A DNA stretch of 64,000 nucleotides, taken from positions 372,001 to 436,000 of the forward strand of contig CAVQVG010000019.1 in the NCBI GenBank assembly GCA_963717125.1, read 5' to 3'. The DNA comes from RYN-230 sp963717125 (lineage in GTDB: Bacteria > Actinomycetota > Actinomycetes > Streptosporangiales > Streptosporangiaceae). This document shows, one piece after another, positions 52,826 to 61,331 of the stretch. The notes beneath the pieces are model-generated. The model did not search any database. It worked only from the letters and a program-made list of their open reading frames with translations, and had not been told where the DNA came from. The position numbers were made by a program, and so were the translations under genes. Each line of letters starts with the position of its first letter. The first letter of the stretch is position 1.

Positions 52826-53782
52826 TCAGGCCGGGACCGGCGACACCGACGCGCGCTGAGCACAGGCCACCGCGGCGGCCCGGTCCGGGCAGCCCGCCGT
52901 GCCGCCCGCCGCCTGGGTGGACAGCGCCCCGGCCGCGCAGCCGAGCGCGGCCGCCGCGGGCAAGGCCAGGCCGTCCAGCAGGCCAGCGATCAGCCCGGCG
53001 TTGCAGCAGTCTCCTGCGCCGGTCGCGTCCACCGGGACCACCGGCGGCACGCTGACCTGCCACTGCCGCCCACCGGCGGCGCACAGCACGCCGCGCTCGC
53101 CGCGCTTGACGACCAGCCCGAGCCCGGCCGCGGCCAGCGCCCGCACCGCCCCGGCCAGGTCCGGTGCGCCACCCAGCCGGACCGCCTCGGCCTCGTTCGG
53201 CAGCAGCAGGTCGGCCTGGCCGATGGCGGCGGACAGCCGCTCGTCGAGCCAGCGCCCGGATGGGTCCCAGTTCGTGTCCAGCGAGGTGCGGGCGCCGCCG
53301 GCCCGGGCCGCGGCCAGCAGCCCGGGCAGCCCAGGCCCAAGCGAGCCGGCCAGCAGGAAGTACGAGCTGACGTGCACGTGCCGGGCCTGGCCCAGCAGCC
53401 CGGCCGGGACGTCCGCGGGGGTCAGCGACGCGACCGCGCCGAGCGCGGTGAGAATGGCCCGGTCACCGCCCCGGGACAGCGCCACCGTGATCCCGGTCGG
53501 CGCGTCGTCGCGCACCGCCACCGCGGTCACGTCGACGCCCTCCCGGCCCAGCTGGTCGAGCATGAACTGACCGGCCGGGTCGGCGCCGACCGCGGCGACC
53601 AGCGCCACCCGGACGCCGAGCCGGGCCGCGGCTACCGCGGTGATGGCCGCCGACCCGCCGATGACCAGGGAGATGCTCGGCACCAGCTTCTCCTGCTGGC
53701 CGAACACAGGTGTCACGTCGTCACCCAGGACGAGCACGTCCGGGTTGCAGTCGCCGATCACGACCAGGTCAGGCGGTGACAA
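52826..53782 (-). CDS. Ribokinase-like PfkB carbohydrate kinase
   Basis: A 318-residue sugar kinase. The family markers are VVIGDCNPDVLVLG at the N-terminus, LVIGGSAAITAVAAARLG, LDTNWDPSGRW, LLLPNEAEAVRLGG, VVKRGERGVL and PVDATGAGDCCNAGL with the catalytic Asp. The start is a TTG (53782) overlapping the DeoR gene end by 14 bases. As last gene of the sugar operon it may phosphorylate the free sugar at C6 or C1. The exact substrate cannot be read from the sequence. Confidence 0.82.
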   Translation of the reverse strand: MSPPDLVVIGDCNPDVLVLGDDVTPVFGQQEKLVPSISLVIGGSAAITAVAAARLGVRVALVAAVGADPAGQFMLDQLGREGVDVTAVAVRDDAPTGITVALSRGGDRAILTALGAVASLTPADVPAGLLGQARHVHVSSYFLLAGSLGPGLPGLLAAARAGGARTSLDTNWDPSGRWLDERLSAAIGQADLLLPNEAEAVRLGGAPDLAGAVRALAAAGLGLVVKRGERGVLCAAGGRQWQVSVPPVVPVDATGAGDCCNAGLIAGLLDGLALPAAAALGCAAGALSTQAAGGTAGCPDRAAAVACAQRASVSPVPA

Positions 53783-54551
53783 CGTCGACCCCGGCGTCCT
53801 TGAGCATGGCCTTGTCGTCGTCGCCGATGCCGGTGTCGGTGACCAGCACGTCGATCTCGGCCGCGGCGCAGATCCGGGCGAACGCCCGGCGGCCCACCTT
53901 GGAGCTGTCCGCCACGATCACGACCTTGCTGGCCTGCCGGGCCATCAGCCGGTTGATGCTGGCCTCTCCCTCGTGATGCGCGGTCGCCCCGGCCACCGCG
54001 TCGATCGCGTCCACCCCGAGAATGGCCAGGTCCAGGGTGACCTGGTCCAGAACGCCCGTAGCCAGCGGGCCGGTCAGCTCGTAGGACTGTGGCCGGGCCA
54101 CCCCACCGGTCGTGACGATCTTGATGTGCTGCCGGACGGCCAGCTCGGTGGCGATGTTCAGCGCGTTGGTGACGACGGTGATCACCGGCGGCGGCCCTGC
54201 GGTCAGGTCGGACCGGGTGGCCAGCGCCCGGGCCACCTCGGTGGTGGTGGTGCCGCCGTTCAGCCCGGCCACCTGGCCCGGCCGGACCAGCCCGGCGGCC
54301 AGCGCCGCGATGCGCTGCTTCTCTGACGGATGCCGTTCCGTCTTGTACCGCAGCGGCAGGTCGTAGGTGACGCCCTGGGCCACCGCGCCGCCGCGGATCC
54401 GGGTCAGCATCTGCTGGCTGGCCAGCTCGTCGAAGTCACGGCGCACGGTGGCCGCGGACACGCCGAGTGCGGCCGCGGCGTCCTCCACCTGCAGCTGGCC
54501 CGCCGTGGCGAGCAGTTCCAGCAGCTCATTCCACCGGCGGTAACGGCTCAC
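53769..54551 (-). CDS. DeoR-family transcriptional regulator (AgaR-like)
   Basis: A 260-residue DeoR protein: RRWNELLELLATAGQLQVEDAAAALGVSAATVRRDFDELASQQMLTRIRGGAV (helix-turn-helix and wing, about 5-57), then a sugar-phosphate-binding domain with LNGGTTTTEVARALA, TNALNIATEL, TTGGVARPQSYELTGP and VADSSKVGRRAFA. GTG 54551 follows GGGAGGAACC. DeoR regulators of this type sense phosphorylated sugars; AgaR, for N-acetylgalactosamine, is a close functional analogue. It sits inside the operon between the two kinase genes. Confidence 0.88.
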   Translation of the reverse strand: MSRYRRWNELLELLATAGQLQVEDAAAALGVSAATVRRDFDELASQQMLTRIRGGAVAQGVTYDLPLRYKTERHPSEKQRIAALAAGLVRPGQVAGLNGGTTTTEVARALATRSDLTAGPPPVITVVTNALNIATELAVRQHIKIVTTGGVARPQSYELTGPLATGVLDQVTLDLAILGVDAIDAVAGATAHHEGEASINRLMARQASKVVIVADSSKVGRRAFARICAAAEIDVLVTDTGIGDDDKAMLKDAGVDVVTA

Positions 54552-54570
54552 CGGTTCCTCCCGATCGGCA

Positions 54571-55509
54571 TCAGCCCGGCCCGTCAATAGTGACCAACGG
54601 CAGCAGCCTGGCGTAGTCCGCGGCGCTGAACTCGCCGGCCACCGGGGCCGCGGCCGACGCCGTGCCCAGCGCGACCGCGTGCCGCAGCCGTTCGGGCCAC
54701 GGGCGGCCGAGGACCAGCCCGTGGGCCAGCGCGGCGGTCACCGCGTCGCCCGCCCCGGTCGGGTTGCCGGCCACCGGGCCGGGCGGGCCCGCCCACCAAC
54801 TGCCGTCCGCGGTGACCGCGTGCAGCCCGTCGGCGCCCAGCGTGGTCACCACCGCCTGCGCGCCCGCCGCGCGCAGCTCGCGGGCCGCGGCGGCCACCGC
54901 GGGCCGGCCCGCGCCGCCCAGCGGCCGGCCGGTGATCGCGGCCAGCTCAGCCACGTTGGGCTTGACGATGGCCGGCCCGGCGGCCGCGCCGCAGCGCAGC
55001 GCCGCCCCGTGGGCGTCCAGCACCACGGGCACCCCGGCCGCGGCGGCCAGGCCGATCAGCCCGGCATAGGAATCCTCCGGGAGCCCCGGCGTCAGGCTGC
55101 CCGACAGCACCACCGCCGCGCACCCGTCCAGGGCCTCCTTATACCGAACGCCGTAATCCGCGAACTCGCCGTCGCTCACCGGCGGTCCCGGCTCGTTGAA
55201 CAAGGCGGCGCCACCAGTTTCCTGGTCGGCCACCGTGAACGTGCGCCGGGTCTCGCCGCTGATCCGGGTCCAGCTGGCGGGCACCCCCAGCTCGGTCAGC
55301 GCCGCCTCCACGCCGGCCCCGGTGATCCCGCCGGACAGCCCCAGCACCAGCACGTCCGCGCCTATCGCATGCAGCGTCCGGGCCACGTTCAGCCCCTTGC
55401 CCCCGGGGCGGACGTGAACCGCAGTGGGCCGGTTCACGCCCGCCCAGTCCGCGGCGGCGACGTGGTGCGTGATGTCCAGCGCGGGGTTGAGGCAGACGAC
55501 ACCGATCAT
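54571..55509 (-). CDS. Tagatose-6-phosphate / fructose-1-phosphate kinase (PfkB family)
   Basis: A 312-residue PfkB kinase of the LacC/FruK branch: VVCLNPALDITHHVAA at the start, VRPGGKGLNVARTLHAIGADV, LSGSLTPGLPEDSYAGLI, IVKPNVAEL and GNPTGAGDAVTAAL with the catalytic Asp. These enzymes add a second phosphate to a sugar phosphate. ATG 55509 (or 55515) lies 13 bases downstream of the SIS isomerase stop. With that enzyme next to it, phosphorylation of tagatose-6-phosphate is the most economical reading. The matching bisphosphate aldolase is not in the window. Confidence 0.83.
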   Translation of the reverse strand: MIGVVCLNPALDITHHVAAADWAGVNRPTAVHVRPGGKGLNVARTLHAIGADVLVLGLSGGITGAGVEAALTELGVPASWTRISGETRRTFTVADQETGGAALFNEPGPPVSDGEFADYGVRYKEALDGCAAVVLSGSLTPGLPEDSYAGLIGLAAAAGVPVVLDAHGAALRCGAAAGPAIVKPNVAELAAITGRPLGGAGRPAVAAAARELRAAGAQAVVTTLGADGLHAVTADGSWWAGPPGPVAGNPTGAGDAVTAALAHGLVLGRPWPERLRHAVALGTASAAAPVAGEFSAADYARLLPLVTIDGPG

Positions 55510-55522
55510 GGGCATGGGCGGC

Positions 55523-56464
55523 TCAGCGATCGGCCAGGATGACCGACCGGGCCAGGTTGCGCGGCCGGTCCGGGTCCAGGCCGCGGGCCCGGGCCAGCGC
55601 GGCGGCCAGCATCTGCACCCGGACCAGCTCGGCCAGCGGGTCCTCGTCGCTGTACCAGGCGATGCCACCCGCCGCGGCCACCTCGGCGCCGATTCCGTCC
55701 GGCGGGGCGCCGAACAGCCACACCACGCTGCCGTCGCCGGTCACCGCGGCGGGACCGTGCCGGTATTCCATGGCTGGGTAGGCCTCGGTCCACATCCCGG
55801 CCGCCTCGCGCATCTTGAGCGCGGCCTCGCTGGCCAGGCCGACGGTCCAGCCGGTGCCCAGGAACGTGAACTGCCGGGCGGCGAGCATCTCGGCGGGCAG
55901 CGGCTCGGCCAGCACCCGCTCGGCGGCCGCGGCCACCGGCCCGATGACCTCGCCCAGGTGGGCACGGAGCAGGGCCAGCTCGGTGGTGGCGAACCTAGTC
56001 TGCACCACGGATTCCTCGTCCGCGAAGGACAGGTCGATGACCGCGTCCGCGGCCTGCGCCACCGGGGTGGTGGCCCCGGCGGTGATGGCCACCGTGGGCA
56101 CGGTCCCGCCCAGCCGGTCCAGCAACTGCAGGATCTCGGTGGTGGTCCCGGACCGGGACAGCACCAGGACCCGGTCGTAGCGCCGGCCCAGCGGCATCTC
56201 GGAGGCGGCGAAACTGTCGGTCTCGCCGTGCCCGGCGGCTTCCCGGGCCGCCGCGTAGGCCTGGGCCATGAACCAGGACGTGCCGCAGCCCGCCACCGCG
56301 ACCCGCTCCCCGCTGGCCGGCAGCGCGCCCGCGACGTCGGCGGCCAGCGCGGCGGCCCGCCGCCAGCAGGCCGGCTGCGACGCGATCTCCGCTTCGGTCT
56401 TGCTCTGTTTGCTTTGAGCCTCCGGCGCGCTCAAAGGCGCCTCCTTCCCTCGTCGCTCAGTCAC
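55523..56464 (-). CDS. SIS-domain sugar isomerase/deaminase (AgaS-like) with repeat-encoded start
   Basis: A 313-residue protein with two SIS domains: VAVAGCGTSWFMAQAYAAA and VLVLSRSGTTTEILQLLDRL in the first, FLGTGWTVGLASEAALKMREAAG and EYRHGPAAV in the second. It is of the AgaS/GlmS-isomerase type and probably acts on galactosamine-6-phosphate. The conserved family sequence starts at EIASQPACWRRA (about residue 26). The 25 residues before it come mostly from dispersed repeat copy B, and GTG 56464 inside the repeat is the only in-frame start, preceded by GGAGCGAGG-like purines. Confidence 0.83.
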   Translation of the reverse strand: MTERRGKEAPLSAPEAQSKQSKTEAEIASQPACWRRAAALAADVAGALPASGERVAVAGCGTSWFMAQAYAAAREAAGHGETDSFAASEMPLGRRYDRVLVLSRSGTTTEILQLLDRLGGTVPTVAITAGATTPVAQAADAVIDLSFADEESVVQTRFATTELALLRAHLGEVIGPVAAAAERVLAEPLPAEMLAARQFTFLGTGWTVGLASEAALKMREAAGMWTEAYPAMEYRHGPAAVTGDGSVVWLFGAPPDGIGAEVAAAGGIAWYSDEDPLAELVRVQMLAAALARARGLDPDRPRNLARSVILADR

Positions 56465-56517
56465 TCGTTCCTCGCTCCCTCGCTCCTCAGTCCAGTCGGC
56501 GCCGCGCGCCTTTGGCT
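56405..56517 (-). repeat. Dispersed ~110-bp boundary repeat, copy B
   Basis: Minus-strand order: GCCAAAGGCGCGCGGCGCC, GACTGGACTGAGGAGCGAGG, GAGCGAGGAACGAGTGACTG, GACGAGGGAAGGAGGCGCC, and the tail GCGCCGGAGGCTCAAAGC followed by AAACAGAG. It begins at the stop codon of the upstream permease and runs into the SIS gene, supplying its GTG start. Confidence 0.85.
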
Positions 56518-57419
56518 CAGGTCCCGGCCAGCCCGGTGGCGGCCACCGACCGGATGAAGTACCGCTGCGCCACGATGAAGACGACCAGCATCGGGGCCAG
56601 GCTCATCACGTTGGCGGCCATCAGCAGGGTCCACTCGGTCGAGTGCGCGCCCTGGAACGTGGCCAGGCCGAGCGGCAGCGTCATCTGGTTCGTGGACGTG
56701 ATCGCGATGAGCGGCCACAGGAAGTTGTTCCACGAGTCGAGGAAGGTGAGCGCGGCCAGCGTGGCCAGCGCCGGGGTGGCCAGCGGCAGCACGATCTTCC
56801 ACAGCACGGTGAGCCGGCTCGCGCCGTCCACCCGGGCCGACTCCTCGTATTCCAGCGGGAGGGTGCGGAAGAACTGGCGCAGGAAGAAGATGCCGAAGGC
56901 GGTGGCGGCGTTGGGCAGGATGAGCGCGCCGATGTGGTCGATGCCGACCGCGGCCAGCACGTGCACACCGAGCCACTTGGTGATGATGAACTGCGGGATC
57001 ATGGTGACCTGGAACGGCACCATCAGCGTGGCCATGATCACCACGAACAGCACGCCCCGGCCCAGGAAGCGGTACCGGGCGAACGCGTAGCCGGCCAGCG
57101 AGCACAGCACCAGGTTGCTCAGCACGGTGATCACCGCGACCACCGCGCTGTTCAGGAAGAACCGGCCGAACGGCGCGCTGTTCAGCGCGTTGGGGTAGTT
57201 GGCGAAGTGCAGCGTGTGCGGGATCAGGATGGGCGGGAAGTGCAGCGCCTCGGCCGGGGTCTCCACCGACGTGATGACCAGCCAGAAGAACGGGAAGATC
57301 AGCACCAGGGTGGCCGGGACCAGCACCAGGTGCCACGGGCTGAACGGCAGCCGCCCCTTGCGGCGCGGCTGCGTCGCCGGGGTCTCGATGCGCTGTGCGG
57401 GCGCCTGGACGGCGGTCAT
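56517..57419 (-). CDS. ABC sugar transporter permease (MalG type)
   Basis: A 300-residue permease with six helices. LVLVPATLVLIFPFFWLVITSV opens it, and the EAA loop that contacts the ATPase reads EYEESARVDGASRLTVLWKIVLPLATPALATLAAL (about 185-220). It pairs with the MalF-type permease whose gene overlaps its ATG (57416-57419). No ATPase gene is present, so a shared MsiK-type ATPase elsewhere is likely, as for many actinomycete sugar importers. Its stop codon lies at the edge of repeat copy B. Confidence 0.92.
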   Translation of the reverse strand: MTAVQAPAQRIETPATQPRRKGRLPFSPWHLVLVPATLVLIFPFFWLVITSVETPAEALHFPPILIPHTLHFANYPNALNSAPFGRFFLNSAVVAVITVLSNLVLCSLAGYAFARYRFLGRGVLFVVIMATLMVPFQVTMIPQFIITKWLGVHVLAAVGIDHIGALILPNAATAFGIFFLRQFFRTLPLEYEESARVDGASRLTVLWKIVLPLATPALATLAALTFLDSWNNFLWPLIAITSTNQMTLPLGLATFQGAHSTEWTLLMAANVMSLAPMLVVFIVAQRYFIRSVAATGLAGT

Positions 57420-58291
57420 GATCTGTAATGCGTGAATCGCCGGCCGACCCGGAACTCGATCGCGGTGACCACCAGGATGACGAGGAACAGGACGTAGGCG
57501 ATGGCGGACGCGTAGCCGAAGTTGAAGTTCTGGAACGCCTGCTCGTAGAGGTAGTAGACCAGCACGGTAGTGGCGTTAAGCGGGCCGCCTGAGGTGCTGA
57601 GGTAGACCTCGTCGAAGAGCTGCAGCGCGTTGATGGTGAGCCAGACGGCCAGGAACAGCGACGCCGGGCTGAGCAGCGGCAGGGTCACCCGGCGGAACGT
57701 GCGCCACGGGGTGGCCCCGTCGATCGCGGCCGCCTCGGTCAGCATCTGCGGCACGCCCTGCAGCGCGGCCAGGTAGATGACCACGGCGAAGCCGGTCCAG
57801 CCCCAGATCGTCATGATCACGATCACGTAGAGCGCCTGGGACGGAGAGTTGAGCCAGGGCTGCGCGGGCAGGCCGATCAGGCTGAGGAAGTAGTTCACCA
57901 CCCCGTAGGACGGGTCGAACAGCCAGATGAAGACGATCGCCTCGCTGATCGTGGAGATGGCCATGGTGGCGTACGCGGCGGTCCGGTACAGCGAGATGAA
58001 GCGGATCTTCCGGTTCATGGCCACGGCCAGGAACAGGCCGACGATCATGGTCCCGGGCACGAACAGCGCGGTGTACACCAGGGTGTGCACGATGGCCTGG
58101 CCGACGATCGGGTCGTGCACCAGCTGCCGGTAGTTCTTCAGCCCAACGAACGGCGTGCTCGGCGTGAGCAGGTTGGACTTCTGGAAGGACATCACCGCCG
58201 ACCAGACGATCGGCACGGCGCCGAACAGCAGGATGATGGCCACGCCGGGGGTGACGAAGGCCCACCCGGAGAACTGCTCGGATGCCGTCAC
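57416..58291 (-). CDS. ABC sugar transporter permease (MalF type)
   Basis: A 291-residue permease from GTG 58291: SGWAFVTPGVAIILLFGAVPIVWSAVMSF is the first helix, and the EAA loop is MLTEAAAIDGATPWRTFRRVTLPLLSPASLFL (about 190-221). It forms the channel with the MalG-type partner. The longer upstream frame runs through a GC-rich hairpin repeat and is not coding-like. The hairpin at 58305-58324 lies between this gene and the binding-protein gene. Confidence 0.92.
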   Translation of the reverse strand: MTASEQFSGWAFVTPGVAIILLFGAVPIVWSAVMSFQKSNLLTPSTPFVGLKNYRQLVHDPIVGQAIVHTLVYTALFVPGTMIVGLFLAVAMNRKIRFISLYRTAAYATMAISTISEAIVFIWLFDPSYGVVNYFLSLIGLPAQPWLNSPSQALYVIVIMTIWGWTGFAVVIYLAALQGVPQMLTEAAAIDGATPWRTFRRVTLPLLSPASLFLAVWLTINALQLFDEVYLSTSGGPLNATTVLVYYLYEQAFQNFNFGYASAIAYVLFLVILVVTAIEFRVGRRFTHYRS

Positions 58292-58304
58292 CCGGCGTGC
58301 TCGC

Positions 58305-58347
58305 CCGGGGGGGCGACCCCCCGGACCCCCCGATCGCCGCTTCGCGC
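58305..58347 (-). repeat. Hairpin repeat (family 2) between binding-protein and permease genes
   Basis: CCGGGGGG and CCCCCCGG form an 8-bp perfect stem with a 4-base loop (58305-58324). Beside it CGATCGCCGCTTCGCG (58331-58346) matches, inversely, the motif near the metH terminator at 49319-49337. The whole 133-base gap (58292-58424) contains no gene. In the transcript it separates the binding-protein message from the permease messages. Confidence 0.7.
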
Positions 58348-58424
58348 CGAGCGGCGGCCCGCCGCCGCGGCTCCGACCCCGCCCCCGGCGCCGGCGGAGC
58401 AGGGTGTCCGCTACCGTCACGCTG

Positions 58425-59741
58425 TCAGCCCGCGCCCAGGATCTGGTTGACCTGCTGCGCGGCGGAACTGAGCGCGGCCTGCGGCTGGCTCTTGCCGAGC
58501 AGCACCGACACGACCATGTTGCCGAGCACCTGCGAGATCTTGGGGTATGTCGGGATCTGCGGCCGGGCCTGCTTGACGTTGGCCAGGTTGGCGACAAACG
58601 CGCTGACGTCGGGCAGCGTGGTGTCCATCTGCTGGCTGAACCCGGCCGCGTTGCCCACCGACGCCCGGGTCGGCAGGTCACCGGTGTGCAGCGACCAGTA
58701 CTTGACCTGGGCGGGCGCGGTGACCCAGAGCAGGAACTTCTCGGCCGCGCTGACCTGCGACGTGCCGTTGTTGAAGATCACCCAGTTGTCCGGACCGGAG
58801 ATGGTCTGGTGGCCACCACTGGTGCCCGGGTAGGCCGGCATGACCTGCACCCCGTAGTGCACGTTCGGGAACGCGGACAGGTCCCACGGGCCGGTGACCA
58901 GCATGCCGATCTTGCCCGAGTTGAACAGGTTGGCGTACGCCGAGTCGGTCGGGTCCAGGTACATGGACTTGTCCGTCACGGCCATCGCGCGCAGCGTGTT
59001 CAGCGAGGCCAGCCCGGCGGCCGAGTCGAACGCGGCCTTCTTGTTGCCCGCGGTGAGCAAGCTGCCGCCGGCCTCCCAGAGCAGCGCCTCCCAGTGCCAC
59101 ACCGTGTCCTCGGTGCCCGGGGTCACGTACGCCGTGCCGAATTGCTTGCTGGCCGGATCGGTCAGCTTCTTGGCGTCGGCCACGAACTGGTCCCAGGTCC
59201 AGTTGGACGTAGGCAGCGGCAGGTGAGCCTTGGCGAACAGCGTCTTGTTGTAGACCACGGCCAGGTTGTCCACCAGCGCCGGGATGCCGATCACCTTGCC
59301 GTTGACGGTGGCCACGTCCCGCTCGCCGACCCAGAAGTCGTTCCAGTTGACGCCGGGCCGCTGCACCACCTTGGTCAGGTTGACCACTTGCGGGATCTGG
59401 GCCACGTTCGGCGCCCACGAGCCGTACAGGTAGGCGACGTCCGGCGGGCTGCCGCCGCGCACCGCGGTCAGCACCTTCTGCAGCGTGTCGTCGTTGTTCA
59501 CGTACAGGCTGGAGACCTTCTGGCCGGGATGGGCGTGCTCGTACTCGGCGACCAGGTGCGTCCAGGTCTTGGCCTCGACCCCGGTCCAGCCTTCCCAGAT
59601 CTGGATGGAGCTGCCGCCGCTGGACCCGTTGCTGTTGCTGTCCGTACCGCAGCCGGCCAGCACCAGCACGGCCGCGACCGGCACGGACAGCAGACCTGCC
59701 ACGGTGACCCGCCAGCGCTGGGCTGGCCGCTGCTTCGCCAT
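58425..59741 (-). CDS. ABC sugar transporter solute-binding lipoprotein
   Basis: A 438-residue family 1 extracellular binding protein. ATG 59741 opens a lipoprotein signal: RWRVTVAGLLSVPVAAVLVLAGC, where the Cys (about 31) is lipidated, followed by a Ser/Gly/Asn linker. Then IQIWEGWTGVEAKTWTHLVAEYEHAHPG and GSPPDVAYLYGSW. Aromatic residues (WVIF, YWSLH, WHWEALLW) suggest an oligosaccharide ligand. First gene of the minus-strand operon (binding protein, two permeases, SIS, PfkB, DeoR, PfkB), divergent from GH4. Confidence 0.92.
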   Translation of the reverse strand: MAKQRPAQRWRVTVAGLLSVPVAAVLVLAGCGTDSNSNGSSGGSSIQIWEGWTGVEAKTWTHLVAEYEHAHPGQKVSSLYVNNDDTLQKVLTAVRGGSPPDVAYLYGSWAPNVAQIPQVVNLTKVVQRPGVNWNDFWVGERDVATVNGKVIGIPALVDNLAVVYNKTLFAKAHLPLPTSNWTWDQFVADAKKLTDPASKQFGTAYVTPGTEDTVWHWEALLWEAGGSLLTAGNKKAAFDSAAGLASLNTLRAMAVTDKSMYLDPTDSAYANLFNSGKIGMLVTGPWDLSAFPNVHYGVQVMPAYPGTSGGHQTISGPDNWVIFNNGTSQVSAAEKFLLWVTAPAQVKYWSLHTGDLPTRASVGNAAGFSQQMDTTLPDVSAFVANLANVKQARPQIPTYPKISQVLGNMVVSVLLGKSQPQAALSSAAQQVNQILGAG

Positions 59742-59814
59742 AACCGCACCCCGCCCATTAGTGCTCGAATCTGCGCTATTTGAGTCAGCATTGTGCACTC
59801 AGACTGGTGCAGAT

Positions 59815-59841
59815 GCAAGATCTTGCGCGGAAACTGCGCAA
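59815..59841. promoter_or_regulatory. Overlapping palindromes upstream of the GH4 gene
   Basis: GCAAGATCTTGC (59815-59826) is a perfect palindrome. It overlaps TTGCGC-GGAAACT-GCGCAA (59823-59841), a perfect 6-bp inverted repeat ending at the base before the GH4 ATG. The site lies in the 100-base gap between divergent GH4 and binding-protein genes and is a good candidate for the DeoR operator of the cluster. Confidence 0.5.
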
Positions 59842-61155
59842 ATGAAACACTCTCACGCTGTGACCAAGGTGACGTTCGTCGGGGCCGGCAGCATCGAGTT
59901 CACTCGCAACGTGGTGACCGACCTGTGCGGCTACCCGGAGCTGCGCGGCCGCCTGGAGCTCGCACTGTATGACATCAGCGCGGACCGGCTGGCCTATGCC
60001 GAGCGGCTGGCCAGCGCGATCGTGGCCCAGTCCGGGGCGGGCGCGCGGGTGACCGCGACCGCGGACCGGCGGGCGGCGCTGGCCGGCGCGGACTACGTGA
60101 TCAACGAGGTGCAGGTCGGCGGCTACCCGGCCACCCGGGCCGACTTCGACATCCCGGCCCGGTACGGGGTGCGCCAGACCATCGGCGACACGCTCGGCAT
60201 CGGCGGCATCTTCCGCGGCCTGCGCACCATCCCGGTGGTGCTCGCGCTGGCCCGGGACATGCACCAGGTATGCCCGGATGCCTACCTGCTCAGCTACAGC
60301 AACCCGATGGCCATGCTGCCCTGGGCGGTGTACGCGGGCACTCCGCTGCGCCGGGTGTACGGGCTGTGCCACTCGGTGCGGGACACCCAGGCGTTCCTGA
60401 CCGGGCTGGTCGGCGCGGACCCGGACCGGGTCAGCTTCCTGACCGCGGGCTTCAACCACCAGGCGTTCGTGCTCCGCTTCGAGCAGGACGGCCAGTCGCT
60501 GTACCCGAAGCTGGCCGAGGTCATCGATCAGTCGCCGGAGCTGCACCGCCGGGTCCGGGTGGAGATCTTCCGCCGGTTCGGCTACTTCCCGACCGAGTCC
60601 AGCGAGCACTCCGCCGAGTACGTGCCGTGGTTCATGCGGCACGACTCGCAGATCGAGCGGTTCCGCATCTTCGTCGGCGACTACCTGGAGAGGTCCGAGG
60701 AGAACCTGCGCGAACTGGACGCGGTGCAGGCCGACCTCGACGCGGGCAGGCCGCTCGACCTGACCCCGGCGCAGGAACTGGCCTCGCTGTTCATCCACTC
60801 GGTGGAGACCGGCCAGGAGCGCGAGCTGCACGTGAACATCCGCAACGGCGGGCTGATCTCCAGCCTGCCCGAGGACTGCTGCGTGGAGGTGCCGGCCCTG
60901 GTCGGCGCGGGCGGCGTCAAGCCGGTGCCGGTCGGCGCGCTGCCACCGCAGCTCACCGCGCTGAACCGGACGTTCCTCAACGTGGTCGAGCTGACCGTGC
61001 GGGCCGCGCTGGAGGAGTCTCGCGAGCACGTCTACCAGGCCGCGCTGCTCGACCCGAACACGGCCGCCACGCTGACCACCACCGAGACGGTAGCCATGTG
61101 CGACGATCTGTTCGCCGCGCACCGCGACCTGCTCCCCGCTGCCTTCACCGGGTGA
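59842..61155 (+). CDS. GH4-family NAD-dependent alpha-galactosidase-like hydrolase
   Basis: A 437-residue GH4 enzyme. The NAD loop is VTFVGAGSIEFTRNVV (about 9-24), the substrate/metal cysteine segment is YGLCHSVRDTQ, and the metal-binding His follows in SSEHSAEYVPWFM. GH4 enzymes use NAD and Mn by oxidation-elimination. The C-H-S-V version of the active-site motif is the one associated with alpha-galactosidases (MelA), not phospho-glucosidases. Without a signal peptide it acts on imported sugar. It is divergent from the importer operon. Confidence 0.88.
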   Translation: MKHSHAVTKVTFVGAGSIEFTRNVVTDLCGYPELRGRLELALYDISADRLAYAERLASAIVAQSGAGARVTATADRRAALAGADYVINEVQVGGYPATRADFDIPARYGVRQTIGDTLGIGGIFRGLRTIPVVLALARDMHQVCPDAYLLSYSNPMAMLPWAVYAGTPLRRVYGLCHSVRDTQAFLTGLVGADPDRVSFLTAGFNHQAFVLRFEQDGQSLYPKLAEVIDQSPELHRRVRVEIFRRFGYFPTESSEHSAEYVPWFMRHDSQIERFRIFVGDYLERSEENLRELDAVQADLDAGRPLDLTPAQELASLFIHSVETGQERELHVNIRNGGLISSLPEDCCVEVPALVGAGGVKPVPVGALPPQLTALNRTFLNVVELTVRAALEESREHVYQAALLDPNTAATLTTTETVAMCDDLFAAHRDLLPAAFTG

Positions 61156-61230
61156 GCCCGCCATGACCCGCCACCGACTCCCGCGCACCCCACCAGCCAC
61201 TCCAGCACCAGCCCGGGGCGCCCACTCCCC

Positions 61231-61300
61231 ACTTATCACCCCAAATGTACGGAAATTTGTCCGGTTTGTCGGGTACACCCACACCGGAGGGGTGATAAGT
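61231..61300. promoter_or_regulatory. Long-arm inverted repeat upstream of the GH114 gene
   Basis: ACTTATCACCCC (61231-61242) and GGGGTGATAAGT (61289-61300) are perfect 12-base arms. Inside, TGTAC (61246-61250) pairs with GTACA (61273-61277). The loop is unusually A/T-rich (GGAAATTTGTCCGGTTTGTC). It may be an operator, a terminator for GH4, or an attenuator in the GH114 leader; the sequence does not decide. Confidence 0.5.
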
Positions 61301-61331
61301 CGCCGGGCCAGGCTCGCGGACCCGGGGTCGC

